Assembly: GCF_030704535.1 (NCBI RefSeq)
Contig: NC_081823.1
Location: forward strand, 7,632,501-7,696,500
DNA from: Vitis vinifera
Taxonomy: Eukaryota; Streptophyta; Magnoliopsida; Vitales; Vitaceae
Direction: 5' to 3'
Length of the DNA stretch: 64,000 bases
Both the position numbers and the translations under genes were made by a program. Below the pieces are notes generated by a model. The model was not told the DNA's origin. It did not search any database and was given only the letters and a program-made list of their open reading frames with translations. The number at the start of each line of letters is the position of its first letter. Positions within the stretch are counted from its first letter, which is position 1. Of this stretch, positions 1 to 9,298 are shown piece after piece.

Positions 1-1419
1 GTAAAAAAATAAAAATGTAGACCCATCTTTTAGACCAAGGGACTTTTTTTTAATTTCCATTATTTATTGCATTTTACGGGGCATTAGCTTGGCTAATTTA
101 TTTTTTTTCCACCACTTGATGACCACCGGAAGGTGAGTTGGGTATTTTCATTTTGGGGAGTGGGGGACGGCCTCTACGAGTGAGCAAGCTGCATGGGACG
201 CATGACTAAGGACACTGCTACCTTGCCATGGTGGTGGTTAAGATGAAGACACTTTCTAAATAGGGACCAGTGGAGTAGAGGGTAAGCAATAGAGCTAGTG
301 GAGGCCTGGACGAGAAGCAAGAACAATGGGGTGAGTTGGGTGTCAAGAGAGCTAAAAAAAAAAACGGAGTGACTACCTGCTATGAGGGGGTCTTAGAAGA
401 GGAAAGGAACTAGAGTGTCATGAGAAAGGGATTCGAGAGAGAGAGAACTACAGGAAGGAAAAACTGGTTTTAAAAGGAGGAAAAATAGGAGGGAGGGAGA
501 AGTCAGGAAGAGAATAACATAGGTATGATTTCTATAAACTGTCTATTCTTTCGTTTTCATACAGTTCCATTATGTTTTCTATATATGCAGGGATTTTATT
601 TTGATGCTTGAATATGAGCATTGGAAGCTTTTGCATATTCTTGTTGAATCTGAGTTTGTTTGCATGCATTTTATGCTTGATTTTTAACCTATTTCATTGG
701 TTCTGTTTTGGGATTCCATATGAGATGCTTGCAATCATGTCTTGATTTTCGGTTGAAGTTCATTTTGGCTCACTCCCCTGCATCTAAGCCCGTTGATTGA
801 AACATGAAACGTGGCTTTTACTGGTTCATTTTGTTCCTATCATTTGTACTCTATTTTTCTATCTTTCTTTGTTTTTGGTACTCGTTCGTGGTGTGCATCA
901 AGTTTCACATCTCTACCTAAGGGAGTAAGGAATTGTCGAGACAATATTTTTCAGTCTGTGGGTGTAAAGGGTTATAGTATGCTCGTCAAATTGTGAGAAT
1001 GCTCAAAATGGGTCATGGATATGGCTAGAAGTATATCTCAGCTCATGAATGTTGAGAGCAGTTAAGGTTCGTTTAGGTGATAAGGCTTGAGAAGCTGAAA
1101 AAGGGACAAAGATATTAATGGAAGGGAAGGTGAAAGAATGTCACTGGATTATTTTAGCATGCTAAGAAGGCTATGAGAGCATTTGACAGATATCTAGATG
1201 TGAGGGTAGTAATGCTTGTCATGGCTAGGTGATTTTAAGTATGTAGCTATTGGGCATGTGGATAAGGAAATCCGAATTCGGTAGCCTTTTCGGAGACTAT
1301 ATGAAAATTTTCAATGAACATTCTGAGTTCATTCAACGTCTGGGTGTATTTGCTGATAAAAACTCCTAGTTTTTGGTTCTCTTAATGGCATCTGAATAAT
1401 CGACAAGATTGATGGGGTT
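1..1419. other. Gene-free flank left of the Gypsy element
   Basis: I see no conserved protein segment on either strand. Open frames are short and have no recognisable family composition. The stretch is purine-rich near 400-520 (GA-rich), then becomes ordinary AT-rich sequence. It ends directly at the TG of the left LTR at 1420. Confidence 0.5.
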
Positions 1420-1902
1420 TGTTGATGGCAAAATTCCCCTACTACAATAGTAGTCACCAGCAACAGAATCTCGATCAACGCGTAGTAGTAATTCCTCCTT
1501 CCTCCTGCCAAAAGATGTCCGGATGGGTTGTTCGAACACACCCTCCGATGATTAAGTTAGTCTTTTGGAAGTTGTTGGAAAATAGAGTTTTCCTCTGGGA
1601 GTGTTGCTCCGTGATTTTCGTCAAGGATGCTTACCTTCCTGAGAGTCTCCTTAGAGTTTATATATGAGTCAGAAAGTATGGCCCCATTGTGCTAGCGGGT
1701 CCCATCGTCATGATTGCGGCTCATAGGGTGGCAAAGCAATCATGACATTTCTGGTGCCAGGTGGTGGCTGTCAAGAGGGTATTCAGGCGGCTGATGTCGC
1801 CTCAATTAATGACTTTAAATATCGGGGATGCATCAGGCACATTAAGAAGATTTGGGAATATGTTGTTGAGCGTATCTTGCATTAAAGATGAGTGACAGTT
1901 CA
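1420..1902 (-). repeat. 3' LTR of the Gypsy element
   Basis: It begins TGTTGATGGC and ends GACAGTTCA on the plus strand, giving TG...CA termini, and is collinear over its full length with 5704-6186. The 10 bp just beyond its right end (GGAGACTTGG) also follow the other LTR, so the true boundary could be slightly longer than the TG/CA termini imply. Confidence 0.85.
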
Positions 1903-2336
1903 GGAGACTTGGTCGTCAGTATTATCGGAGTTTGCTTTTTGATTGTGGGCGGAAATGGATCCGGCGAATCGCTAGTGTTTGACGAGCCAAGCTGTTCGGG
2001 GAATCTGAATTGTCGGCTGCAGATGCACTCCGGGTAAGCGCTATCAGAGGATCCGGACATGTCTGACCGGGAAAGTTGAATCGCCCTTCTCTCCCATCCG
2101 GCGTCAGACGCCGGATGTGAAATATCCGAAGAAGGTGGAACGTCAGCCAGACAGAATTTTTCCCCGGGTGGAATAAGTTATGTCGCGCGTCGCAAGGAGG
2201 ACCGTCTGCGTGTGCAAGGGAGAGAGAGCCACATGGCATTTTTTAGGGAGGATCCCACAATGCCCCCTTTTATATCGCATGTCTGGCCCGGTCAGAAAAG
2301 GCGAGATAAAAATGCTACCTTTACAAAATTTCTCTT

Positions 2337-2760
2337 TCATTGGTAGTATTGCTTTAGATTGGCTACATTCCAAGGGCGGAGTAGAGGGGTTCCATTTAAG
2401 GTTTGCAAATGGTACGATCCATTTTCGTTGGCTTTTGATACCACATAAGGACCTTCCCAATTGGCCTGAAATTTTCCGACTCATTTCTCAGCCGTGTTTT
2501 CAAAGATTTTTCTAAGCACCAATGACCCTTCCTTGAAAATCCGAGGTCGCACCTTCCTGTTGTAATATGCAGCTACCTTTTGTTGATATGCGGCTATCCA
2601 GATGGATGCTGTCTCTCTAGCCTCATCCGCCCAATCCAAGTGCCTTGCAAGCTCGTCATCTTCATTTCTTTGACCTGGACGGCAGTCCGGGCTGTAGGCA
2701 TACCCACTTCAGTTGGGATGATGGCATCTGTTCCGTATGATGTTGGGACGTCATTTGTTT
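2337..2760 (-). pseudogene. Integrase C-terminal remnant of the Gypsy pol
   Basis: Minus-strand frames give segments typical of the end of plant Gypsy integrases: SYGTDAIIPTEVGMPTART (about 2750-2690), then AAYYNRKVRPRIFKEGSLVL and a WEGPYVV segment, ending LKQYYQ with a stop at 2337-2339. At least one frame change separates the first part from the rest. The HHCC zinc-binding and DDE catalytic parts are missing, because the sequence upstream in element orientation switches directly to the tRNA-like array at about 2763. Non-functional relic. Confidence 0.85.
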
Positions 2761-2762
2761 TT

Positions 2763-3232
2763 ATTTTTGGCTCTGGCCAGCCGTACCACCGAACTGTGCC
2801 AGACAGGGACATCACAGCCGGAATGGGCCAGGATCAGAGTGGCCTCCCCAAGATTCGAACTTGGGTCTTGTAGGCCTTAAGGCTTAGGACGTTGCCCTCC
2901 TAGTACCATCTGGGCTAGTATTTTTGGCTCTGGCCAGCCGTACCACCGAACTGTGCCAGACGGGGGCATCACAACCGAAATGGGCCAGGACTAAAGTGGC
3001 CTTCCCAGGATTCGAACTTGGGTCTGTATGCCTTAAGGCTTAGGACGTTACCCTCCTGGTACCATCTGGGCTAGTATTTTTTGCTCTGGCCAGTCGTACC
3101 ACCGAACTGTGCCAGACGGGGGCATCACAGCCGGAATGGGCCAGGACCAGAGTGGCCTTCCCAGGATTCGAACTTGGGTCCTGTAGGCCTTAAGGCTTAG
3201 GACGTTGCCCTCCTAGTACCATCTGGGCTACT
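2763..3232 (-). repeat. Three tandem 156/157-bp units, each with a tRNA-like segment
   Basis: Three head-to-tail copies start near 2763, 2921 and 3077; the marker CTCTGGCCAG recurs at 2771, 2928 and 3084. The minus strand of each unit carries a Pol III A-box-like TAGCCCAGATGG (plus positions 2907-2918, 3062-3073, 3219-3230). About 45-55 nt downstream is a B-box-like AGTTCGAATCC. Between them lies the palindrome GCCTTAAGGC. The other half of each unit (CTGGCC...GGGCCAG) is not tRNA-like. No 7-bp acceptor stem can be formed, so these are tRNA-derived or tRNA-like sequences, not functional tRNA genes. The array sits exactly where RT, RNase H and the integrase core should be. Confidence 0.75.
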
Positions 3233-3235
3233 GAA

Positions 3236-4034
3236 GTATTCCAGGCATGTCCGAGTGGGGCCAAGCAGAGATATCGCGATTTTGTTAGAGCACCTTTTGA
3301 AGCTCGAATCTTTCGGCTAGCGGTAGGAGGGTACTGACGTACATGAAGCATTCACCTCCCTCTAATATCTGGATAGCTTCCAGTGGGTCTGCTGCCGGGG
3401 GATCTTTGTCTTCCGGGTGCTGTAGCTGCTATTGGTCAAAAGCATTTGCTTCTTTGGGGGAGTGCTCGCGGTCGGCGTTGGGTCTGGCCTCGTGAGCGAT
3501 TTGATAACATTGCTGGGCAGCGGGCTGGCTTCCGTAAAGATCAATTTGCCCATCTTAGGTGATGAAGCTGACCATTTGATGGTATGTGGATGGAACGACT
3601 TTTATTCTGTGCAACCACATGCGTCCCAAGATGGCATTGAAAGGGGATAAATCCTCAACCACAGAAAATAGAACGTTTAGAATGACTGGCCCGGCTTGAA
3701 CCAGCAGTGTTACATCCCCAAGTGAGGTTGTGGAAGAACCATTGAATCTGGACAGGATTCTTCAGGGATTCTCCAGGCTGGAGGGTATGAAACCCATTTG
3801 TTTGATGACCGCCACCTACAACAAGTCCGCGGAGCTACCTGGGTCAACCAGGATTCTTTTCACATCGAAGTCTCCAACCCTTAATGTTAGGATGAGAGCA
3901 TCTCGATGTGGCTGCAGCACTCGGGTTGGATCCATAGCAGGGAAAACAATGGTTCCGTCTATGGGGTGGATGCCCCCACTGGCTAATCCCGGTTGAATGG
4001 AGCTTACGTGCTCCCGAACCGTGGCTGCTCGCAA
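3236..4034 (-). pseudogene. Gypsy aspartic protease and pre-RT linker remnant
   Basis: The minus strand encodes DFDVKRILVDPGSSADLL near 3865-3816. This is the retropepsin-like active-site region, but reads D-P-G where the active site is normally D-T/S-G. After a frame change come NAILGRMWLHRIKVVPSTYH (about 3640-3580) and the acidic linker leading to DISAWPHSDMPGI (about 3280-3240), which in intact elements immediately precedes reverse transcriptase. An in-frame stop lies just before that last motif. RT itself is absent: the sequence changes to the tRNA-like array at about 3235. Confidence 0.8.
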
Positions 4035-4186
4035 TGGTCTCTACCTTTTCCTTTTGGAGTTGTACTCGTCACCCAAGGGTCCTCCGTGTATGTAGTTGAT
4101 TACTACCCTAATAGGAGCCGCTGGGGCGCGTGGGCCTCGACCATGGGAAGATCCTTCACCTTTAGGCACTCTTCAGACGTACTGTT

Positions 4187-5563
4187 TCAAGTGTCCCCCT
4201 TTAGGAGATCCTTCATCATGTAATGGAGGCTTCTACACGTTTCAGTGGTGTGCCCATGATCTTTATGGTAATCACATCTTTTGTTGCGGTCCCTTTCTAA
4301 GGGGTTCGATCTTATTGGTACTGGCCATCTGAAGCCGGGCAGATCGCGGATTATAGGAAGCAGTTTTTCGTATGACTTGGTGAGAGGTGTTCGAATGAGT
4401 GGCGGGCGCCGCTCATCTTGCCCCATGTTGGACAACCCAGGATGGTTGGGTGCTTTGAAGCTTCTGGTGGCTTCGCTTCTCGCGGCTTGGCCAGCTACCA
4501 GGACCTGCTGTGTAGTGGCTCAGACGTCATCCTCTAGCATGGAGTATTTATTCGCACACCGGAATAAATTGTCCATGGATGTAGGAGGTTTTTTGGCGAG
4601 GGACTCAAAAAAGGGGGTCCTTGGGCATATGTTCCGTTTAAAAATTTGAAGGACTGCATCCATGCTATATGATTCTACTTGTAAGATAGCTTGTCCGAAG
4701 CGCTTTACGAACTCTCTCAAAGATTCATTTTCTTGCATTTTGATGTTCTGTAAGGTGCTGATATTTTGCTTATGCTTGGCTGAGCATAAGTACTGCCCCA
4801 CGAAGACCTCGGACAGATCCCGGAGATTGTCAATCGAGTTCGCGGGCAGTCGGTGAAACCATAAGAGAGCCTGGCCTTGTAGGCTTGCTGGGAAAACCTT
4901 GCATAACAGCCTATCATTCCCTATGTCTAGGGTCATGAGTTGCCGATAATGCATTATGTGATCGAAAGGATCGTTAGATCCATCATACATGGAGAATTTC
5001 GGGACGATTAACCCTCGTGGGGGTTCATATTTAATAATGCGAGGACTGAAAGGCGTGGAGAGCATGTCGTCCAGACGCCTTTTGATAGAGCCCGGAGGGG
5101 TTGTGTACGAGGGATCTTTACCAACCCCTACCACGGGTGGGCGGGCGGCATGTCCCTGTAAAGTAGGCGAGCTTGAAGGCTCGAAGTGTGCCTCCAGTGA
5201 TATGGTGGCATGAGGCCTGTTTTTGTAGGGTGTTTGGGGTCCTAGACGTGTGCGCATTGCGTTAGATATTTGGGGCCTTTTCTCACGTTGTCGCTTGGAT
5301 GAGACTCGAGTAGAGCCTGAACTTTCGTCTCGTCGGACATGGTGAGCGTGCATCGAGGTTTCATTAGGCCATGCCTCATGCGCCCCGAGGGTTGGGCTCG
5401 CCTCTCGGAGGAATGGGGCTTTCTGGTTGTGACAGGGATCTTGCCTCCGCTGATAGTGCTGATGTTGGGAAGAGCCTTGGATCCTCAAGACATTGTTTTC
5501 TTCCCTAAGTTTCCTTGTTTCTTGGAGCAAATTTGCATCTTCCGTTCGTTTTCTCGTTGTCAT
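4187..5563 (-). pseudogene. Gypsy gag polyprotein, split by one in-frame stop
   Basis: The first 347 codons (5563-4520) form a typical plant Gypsy gag with a basic N-terminal third. Then comes a retrotransposon gag (PF03732-type) domain with PKFSMYDGSNDPFDHIMHY, the LWFHRLPANSI region and ESLREFVKRF. An in-frame TGA at 4522-4520 interrupts it. The same frame continues to 4187 with SYEKLLPIIRDLPGFRWP and the zinc-knuckle-like CDYHKDHGHTTETC. Keeping the same frame through the stop shows that a single nonsense change broke the gene; the change fits a C-to-T transition. Structural capsid role in the intact family. Relic here. Confidence 0.87.
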
Positions 5564-5685
5564 CTTTCCATGTTGTCCCGCTACTCGAAGTAACCTTCGT
5601 CATCTCTGGCGGAAGAACGACTCCTTGAGGGTGAAGTCATCTTTACAGTTGGAAGGTATAGGATTTACCGAGAAGAAAATGATCT

Positions 5686-5702
5686 TCCCATAGACAGCGC
5701 CA
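5686..5702 (-). other. Primer-binding site of the Gypsy element
   Basis: Immediately inside the 5' LTR the minus strand reads TTGGCGCTGTCTATGGGAA. This closely resembles the TTGGCGCCGTCTGTGGGAA sequence that follows the 5' LTR in many plant Gypsy elements. It fixes the element's minus orientation independently of gag. Confidence 0.75.
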
Positions 5703-5703
5703 A

Positions 5704-6186
5704 TGTTGATGGCAAAATTCCCCTGCTACAATAGTAGTCACCAGCAATGGAATCTCGATCAACGCGTAGTAGTAATTCCTCCTTCCTCCTGCAAAAAGAT
5801 GTCAGGATGGGTTGTCCGGACACACTCTCCGATGATTAAGTTAGTCTTTTAGAAGTTGTTGGAAAATAGAGTTTTCCTCTGGGAGTGTTGCTCTGTGATT
5901 TTCGTCAATGATGCTTACCTTCCTGAAAGTCTCCTTAAAGTTTATATATGAGTCGGAAAGTATGGCCCCGCTGTGCTAGCGGGTCCCATCGTCATGATTG
6001 CGGCTCATAGGGTGGCAAAGCAATCATGACATTTTTGGTGCCAGGTGGCGGTTGTCAGGAGGGTATTCAAGCGGCGGATGTCGCCTCAATTTATGACTTT
6101 AAATATCGGGGATGCGTCAAGCACACTGAGAAGATTTGGGAATATCTTGTTAAGCGTATCTTGCATTAAAGATGAGTGACAGTTCA
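5704..6186 (-). repeat. 5' LTR of the Gypsy element
   Basis: The same 483-bp sequence as 1420-1902 with about 29 mismatches. It starts TGTTGATGGC and ends AGTTCA on the plus strand. A short flanking duplication, GGGCATGCAGCCCGCAT, lies just outside it at 6195-6211 and again at 6236-6252. Confidence 0.85.
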
Positions 6187-7169
6187 GGAGACTTGGGCAT
6201 GCAGCCCGCATAAACCCCTTCCCATTCTTTCCTATGGGCATGCAGCCCGCATGCATGGCCACCTTCTTCACCACTCGATTCACTTGAAGAAAGTTTAAAT
6301 GACAATTCTAGTTCAAACCAATTCCAGCATATGTCTCTTCATTATGACAATGGCAATCAAAGTCATGTTCCAACAGCATGGTTAGTGTCTTTTCTATACT
6401 TAGAGCTATGGATATTCTCCAAGCTAATTAGATGTTTTGGCTCCTTTGAGCAAAATCATGTCTGCTTGTGATCCTTTGAGAAGTCTGAAACTCGAATACA
6501 TCGAAGATCATGATGCTTCCCTAGCTCATGTAATTCTCGTGCCTCCTATGCAAGCTAGATTTGGCTTTTGCTCGGTTTGCAGTCACAAAGTGAAAGGAAG
6601 AACTTAGGTGGAAGCAAGACATGTGGATGGTCACGACTTTGAAGAAACTGAACTGAGCAATCCAAACAAGGATCAAGACTTTGAATTTGGTGGTTCTGAA
6701 AACGAGGACATTATGGAGAAGTTTCAGCAACACACTGGAGTTCTACCCATCAACCAAGAAAGACTTGGGACATGCCTTGAGGATGGGAAAGGGTTGTCCA
6801 TATTTGAAACAGATTTTGCCATTCTCATCCGATAATGTTAAGTCTCTCTCACCAAAGTTTCAACTCCCTTCGAGAGTTTACAACTTGAGGAATGCCACCC
6901 CATTATCCAATATAGAGTTTCTAGTGAGCTGCATCAAAGGTGCCACTTCGCATGGCATGTGACCTCTTCAACTTCAGAATATTGAAAGGACCATGATTTT
7001 TTTTTTTTTTCCAAAGTGTACTTGTTCTTTCACCCAACACTAGAAAGTCAATAGCAACACCATCACTACCAACAGTGTAGTCCCAATTGCACCTTAGACC
7101 CCACCCTTGCATGGCCAGCCACTCTCTAGTGCACCACCTAAAGGTCACTTGTCATCTCTTTTATCTTTC

Positions 7170-7385
7170 ATCCATATGTCAAAATTTAATTTTCAAAACT
7201 CCAATTTTCAAGTTTAATTTTCAAAACTTTAATCTTCAAAACTTGAATTTTCAAGTTCAATTTTCAAAACTCCAATTTCCAAATAATTTTTAAAACTCTA
7301 GTTTTTTTTCCAAATTAAAATCTTCAAAACTCCAATTTTCAAATTTAATTTTCAAAACTTCAATTTTCAAATAATTTTCAAATAA
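7170..7385. repeat. Degenerate AT minisatellite
   Basis: Irregular tandem copies of a roughly 22-25-bp unit built on TTTTCAAAACTCCAATTTTC; variants change CTCC to TTTA or TTCA. Open frames here rich in N, F and Q are a consequence of the repeat. Confidence 0.7.
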
Positions 7386-7865
7386 CATTTTTAATATTTT
7401 TAATACTTGAATAATAAAAATTTTCTAGTGTTAACAATACATTAATTTAAAAATAAACGTCGTTTTTTGTTAATAAAATTTTTAAAAGAAAGTGTAAGAA
7501 AAAAATATATATAAGAGGAAAAAAAAAATGGAACACAAATCGAAAGGATTCTAAAGTTAATATATTATTATTATATGTAATATCAAACACATTTTACTTA
7601 TATTTTTTATTCATAAAATTTTAATTACCAAATATAATTGACAAAGATCACTTGTATTTGTTGTATTAATGAATTGAGGTATAAAAAAATGTAATTAATT
7701 ATTAAGATTAAAAAAAAAATGGTAATCTTTCACATGTACAAAGATTGCAAAGAGATTAAAGAAAATGATCAAATATATACAATATGATCATATATAAATA
7801 ATATGATCATAATAAAATGAAAAGAAAAAAGTGATTAAATTAAAATTAAGGTATAAAACTTAGGT

Positions 7866-8397
7866 GGTGTTTTTTTTTTTTTTTACTTAATTTTAAATAA
7901 AACTTAAAACTAAATAATAGTTAATAGTATTAAGTATTAAATTGTTTGTTTTTGTAATATTTTATTTCTATTAAACATTAAAAAATGTTATTTTTTATAT
8001 TTAAAAAAGAATTAATTGGTTAAAAGAGATGAAATAATCTCTATATTAGTGAGTTGGACCTCTCTTGTATTTTTGTTTGAAGAGCAACTCATTTTTGTCA
8101 TATATGCCCTTAATTATTTTAAGTATTTACATACGTATTTTAAAAGAAATTATTATTTTTACAATGAAAAAATGAGAGCATTAAAATGAGACCAAAAACT
8201 GATGAAGGGTTAAATTTCTAAAATTTGGATTTTGAAAGATTTTTTTAATCAAACAACCCTTTAGAAAAAACCAAATATTTTAATTTTTTTCATTCATGTA
8301 AAAATTTATAATAAATCAATGAAAAAATAGAAAAACAAACAATTTAAGTTTGAAAACAAATTGTTTTTAGTAAAAAACTGAAAAAAAAACAGACACC
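7866..8397. mobile_element. MITE-like element (family A, copy 1)
   Basis: It starts GGTGTTTTTTTT and ends AACAGACACC, giving short imperfect terminal inverted repeats. The internal ACTTAATTTTAAATAAAAC and TAGTATTAAGTATTAAATTG segments recur in the element at 39059-39328. It is about 530 bp versus 270 bp for the other copy, so it has internal extra sequence. No clear target-site duplication was identified. Confidence 0.5.
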
Positions 8398-9032
8398 TTG
8401 TTATTCCAGATTTTTATTTTTTCAAATAAAAAACAATTGTAGCTCAACTTATTCCACTGAATTCTAAGAGTAAGGGATTGCTTCTTATTCAAAAATAAAA
8501 ATAATTTCATACTTAATAAATTAAGACATTAAGAATACCAAATAATTTAACATTTAATAGAATTAAGATACTAATAAAAACTAAATTCTATTTAAATTAC
8601 AAATTCTACAATTTTCATTCAAAAGGATATGAAACCATTTTATGTTTCCGAACCTTGTATCCAAAAATTGAATTCAAATCTTTTCATATTCAAATCTTTT
8701 CATTTTTTTTTTTTAGTTTTAGTTTAGTTCAGTCGGATGATATAACAAGTTTCTTTTAATGGAATAAAATAGTAAATATCTGACAAAAAAAAAACAAACA
8801 CAACCCATAATAGTTAGACTTTTTCTATTATCTTTTCAAATTCTTCAATTCCATTTTTGAGCAATTTTGTTAAAGGGAAAATAATATTTTATTTTATGGG
8901 AGGAAAAAAAAAAAAAATTTCTTAATATTCAGAGAATGAATATGATATATACATATATATTTTTTGTCATCTTATTTTTCTCACCCATAAAAAAGGTGTT
9001 TACTAGAAATGGTTAATATTTCAGAAAAACAG

Positions 9033-9071
<39 letters not shown>
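9033..9071. repeat. 39-base poly-A tract
   Basis: An uninterrupted run of A lying about 230 bp upstream of the XYLT start codon. It could be a retroposon tail or a nucleosome-excluding promoter tract; the sequence alone does not decide. Confidence 0.8.
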
Positions 9072-9072
<1 letters not shown>

Positions 9073-9180
9073 ATTTACATATTTTTTATTGTCATAACAT
9101 AGCTAATCTTGATTCGTAACAGGGATCAGGGTGGAGTTGCAAAAACGATACGTACAAGGGGAGGTCACGTATCTAGCCAC

Positions 9181-9192
9181 GCGTCATGACGC
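9181..9192. promoter_or_regulatory. 12-bp palindrome upstream of XYLT
   Basis: GCGTCATGACGC is a perfect 12-bp palindrome 107 bp upstream of the XYLT ATG, next to ACGCGT. It contains CGTCA/TGACG half-sites of the kind bound by TGA/bZIP factors. Regulatory function is inferred. The purine tract GATAGAGAGAGAGAGAG just before the ATG (about 9277-9293) is probably 5' UTR. Confidence 0.35.
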
Positions 9193-9298
9193 CATTCGGT
9201 AGACTTAGGAGAAGACTCAAGGCTCTCCATCAACCTTCACCCAGTCATCTCAGAGACAAAGGGAAAACAAAATCTAGATAGAGAGAGAGAGAGTGAGC

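Larger units (their letters stand above)
1420..6186 (-). mobile_element. Degenerate non-autonomous Ty3/Gypsy LTR retrotransposon
   Basis: Two direct repeats of equal length (1420-1902 and 5704-6186, 483 bp each) bracket retroviral-like coding remnants, all on the minus strand. In element orientation the order is 5' LTR (5704-6186), PBS (about 5686-5702), gag (5563-4187), protease and pre-RT linker (4034-3236), a three-copy tRNA-like array (3232-2763), integrase C-terminus (2760-2337), 3' region and 3' LTR (1902-1420). Gag-protease-integrase order and the integrase tail type are those of plant Ty3/Gypsy elements. Reverse transcriptase, RNase H and the integrase catalytic core are absent, so it could move only with help from another element. 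About 29 mismatches between the LTRs by eye (about 6%) indicate an old insertion. No matching target-site duplication was found. Confidence 0.88.
6187..9180. other. AT-rich spacer upstream of XYLT
   Basis: No gene is recognised. Open frames near 6600-6960 (75 and 93 codons) have no family resemblance. The stretch holds a short repeat at 6195-6252, an A/T-rich minisatellite (7170-7385), a MITE-like element (7866-8397) and a 39-base poly-A run (9033-9071). Confidence 0.5.

Noticed and set aside
2840-3231. Three functional tRNA genes
   Set aside because: A- and B-box-like motifs exist, but no 7-bp acceptor stem or proper anticodon stem-loop can be formed, and the three copies differ in the putative anticodon arm.
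6608-6962. Overlapping 75- and 93-codon frames as a gene
   Set aside because: No family similarity; the two overlapping frames are equally open, and no ATG-initiated conserved domain is present.
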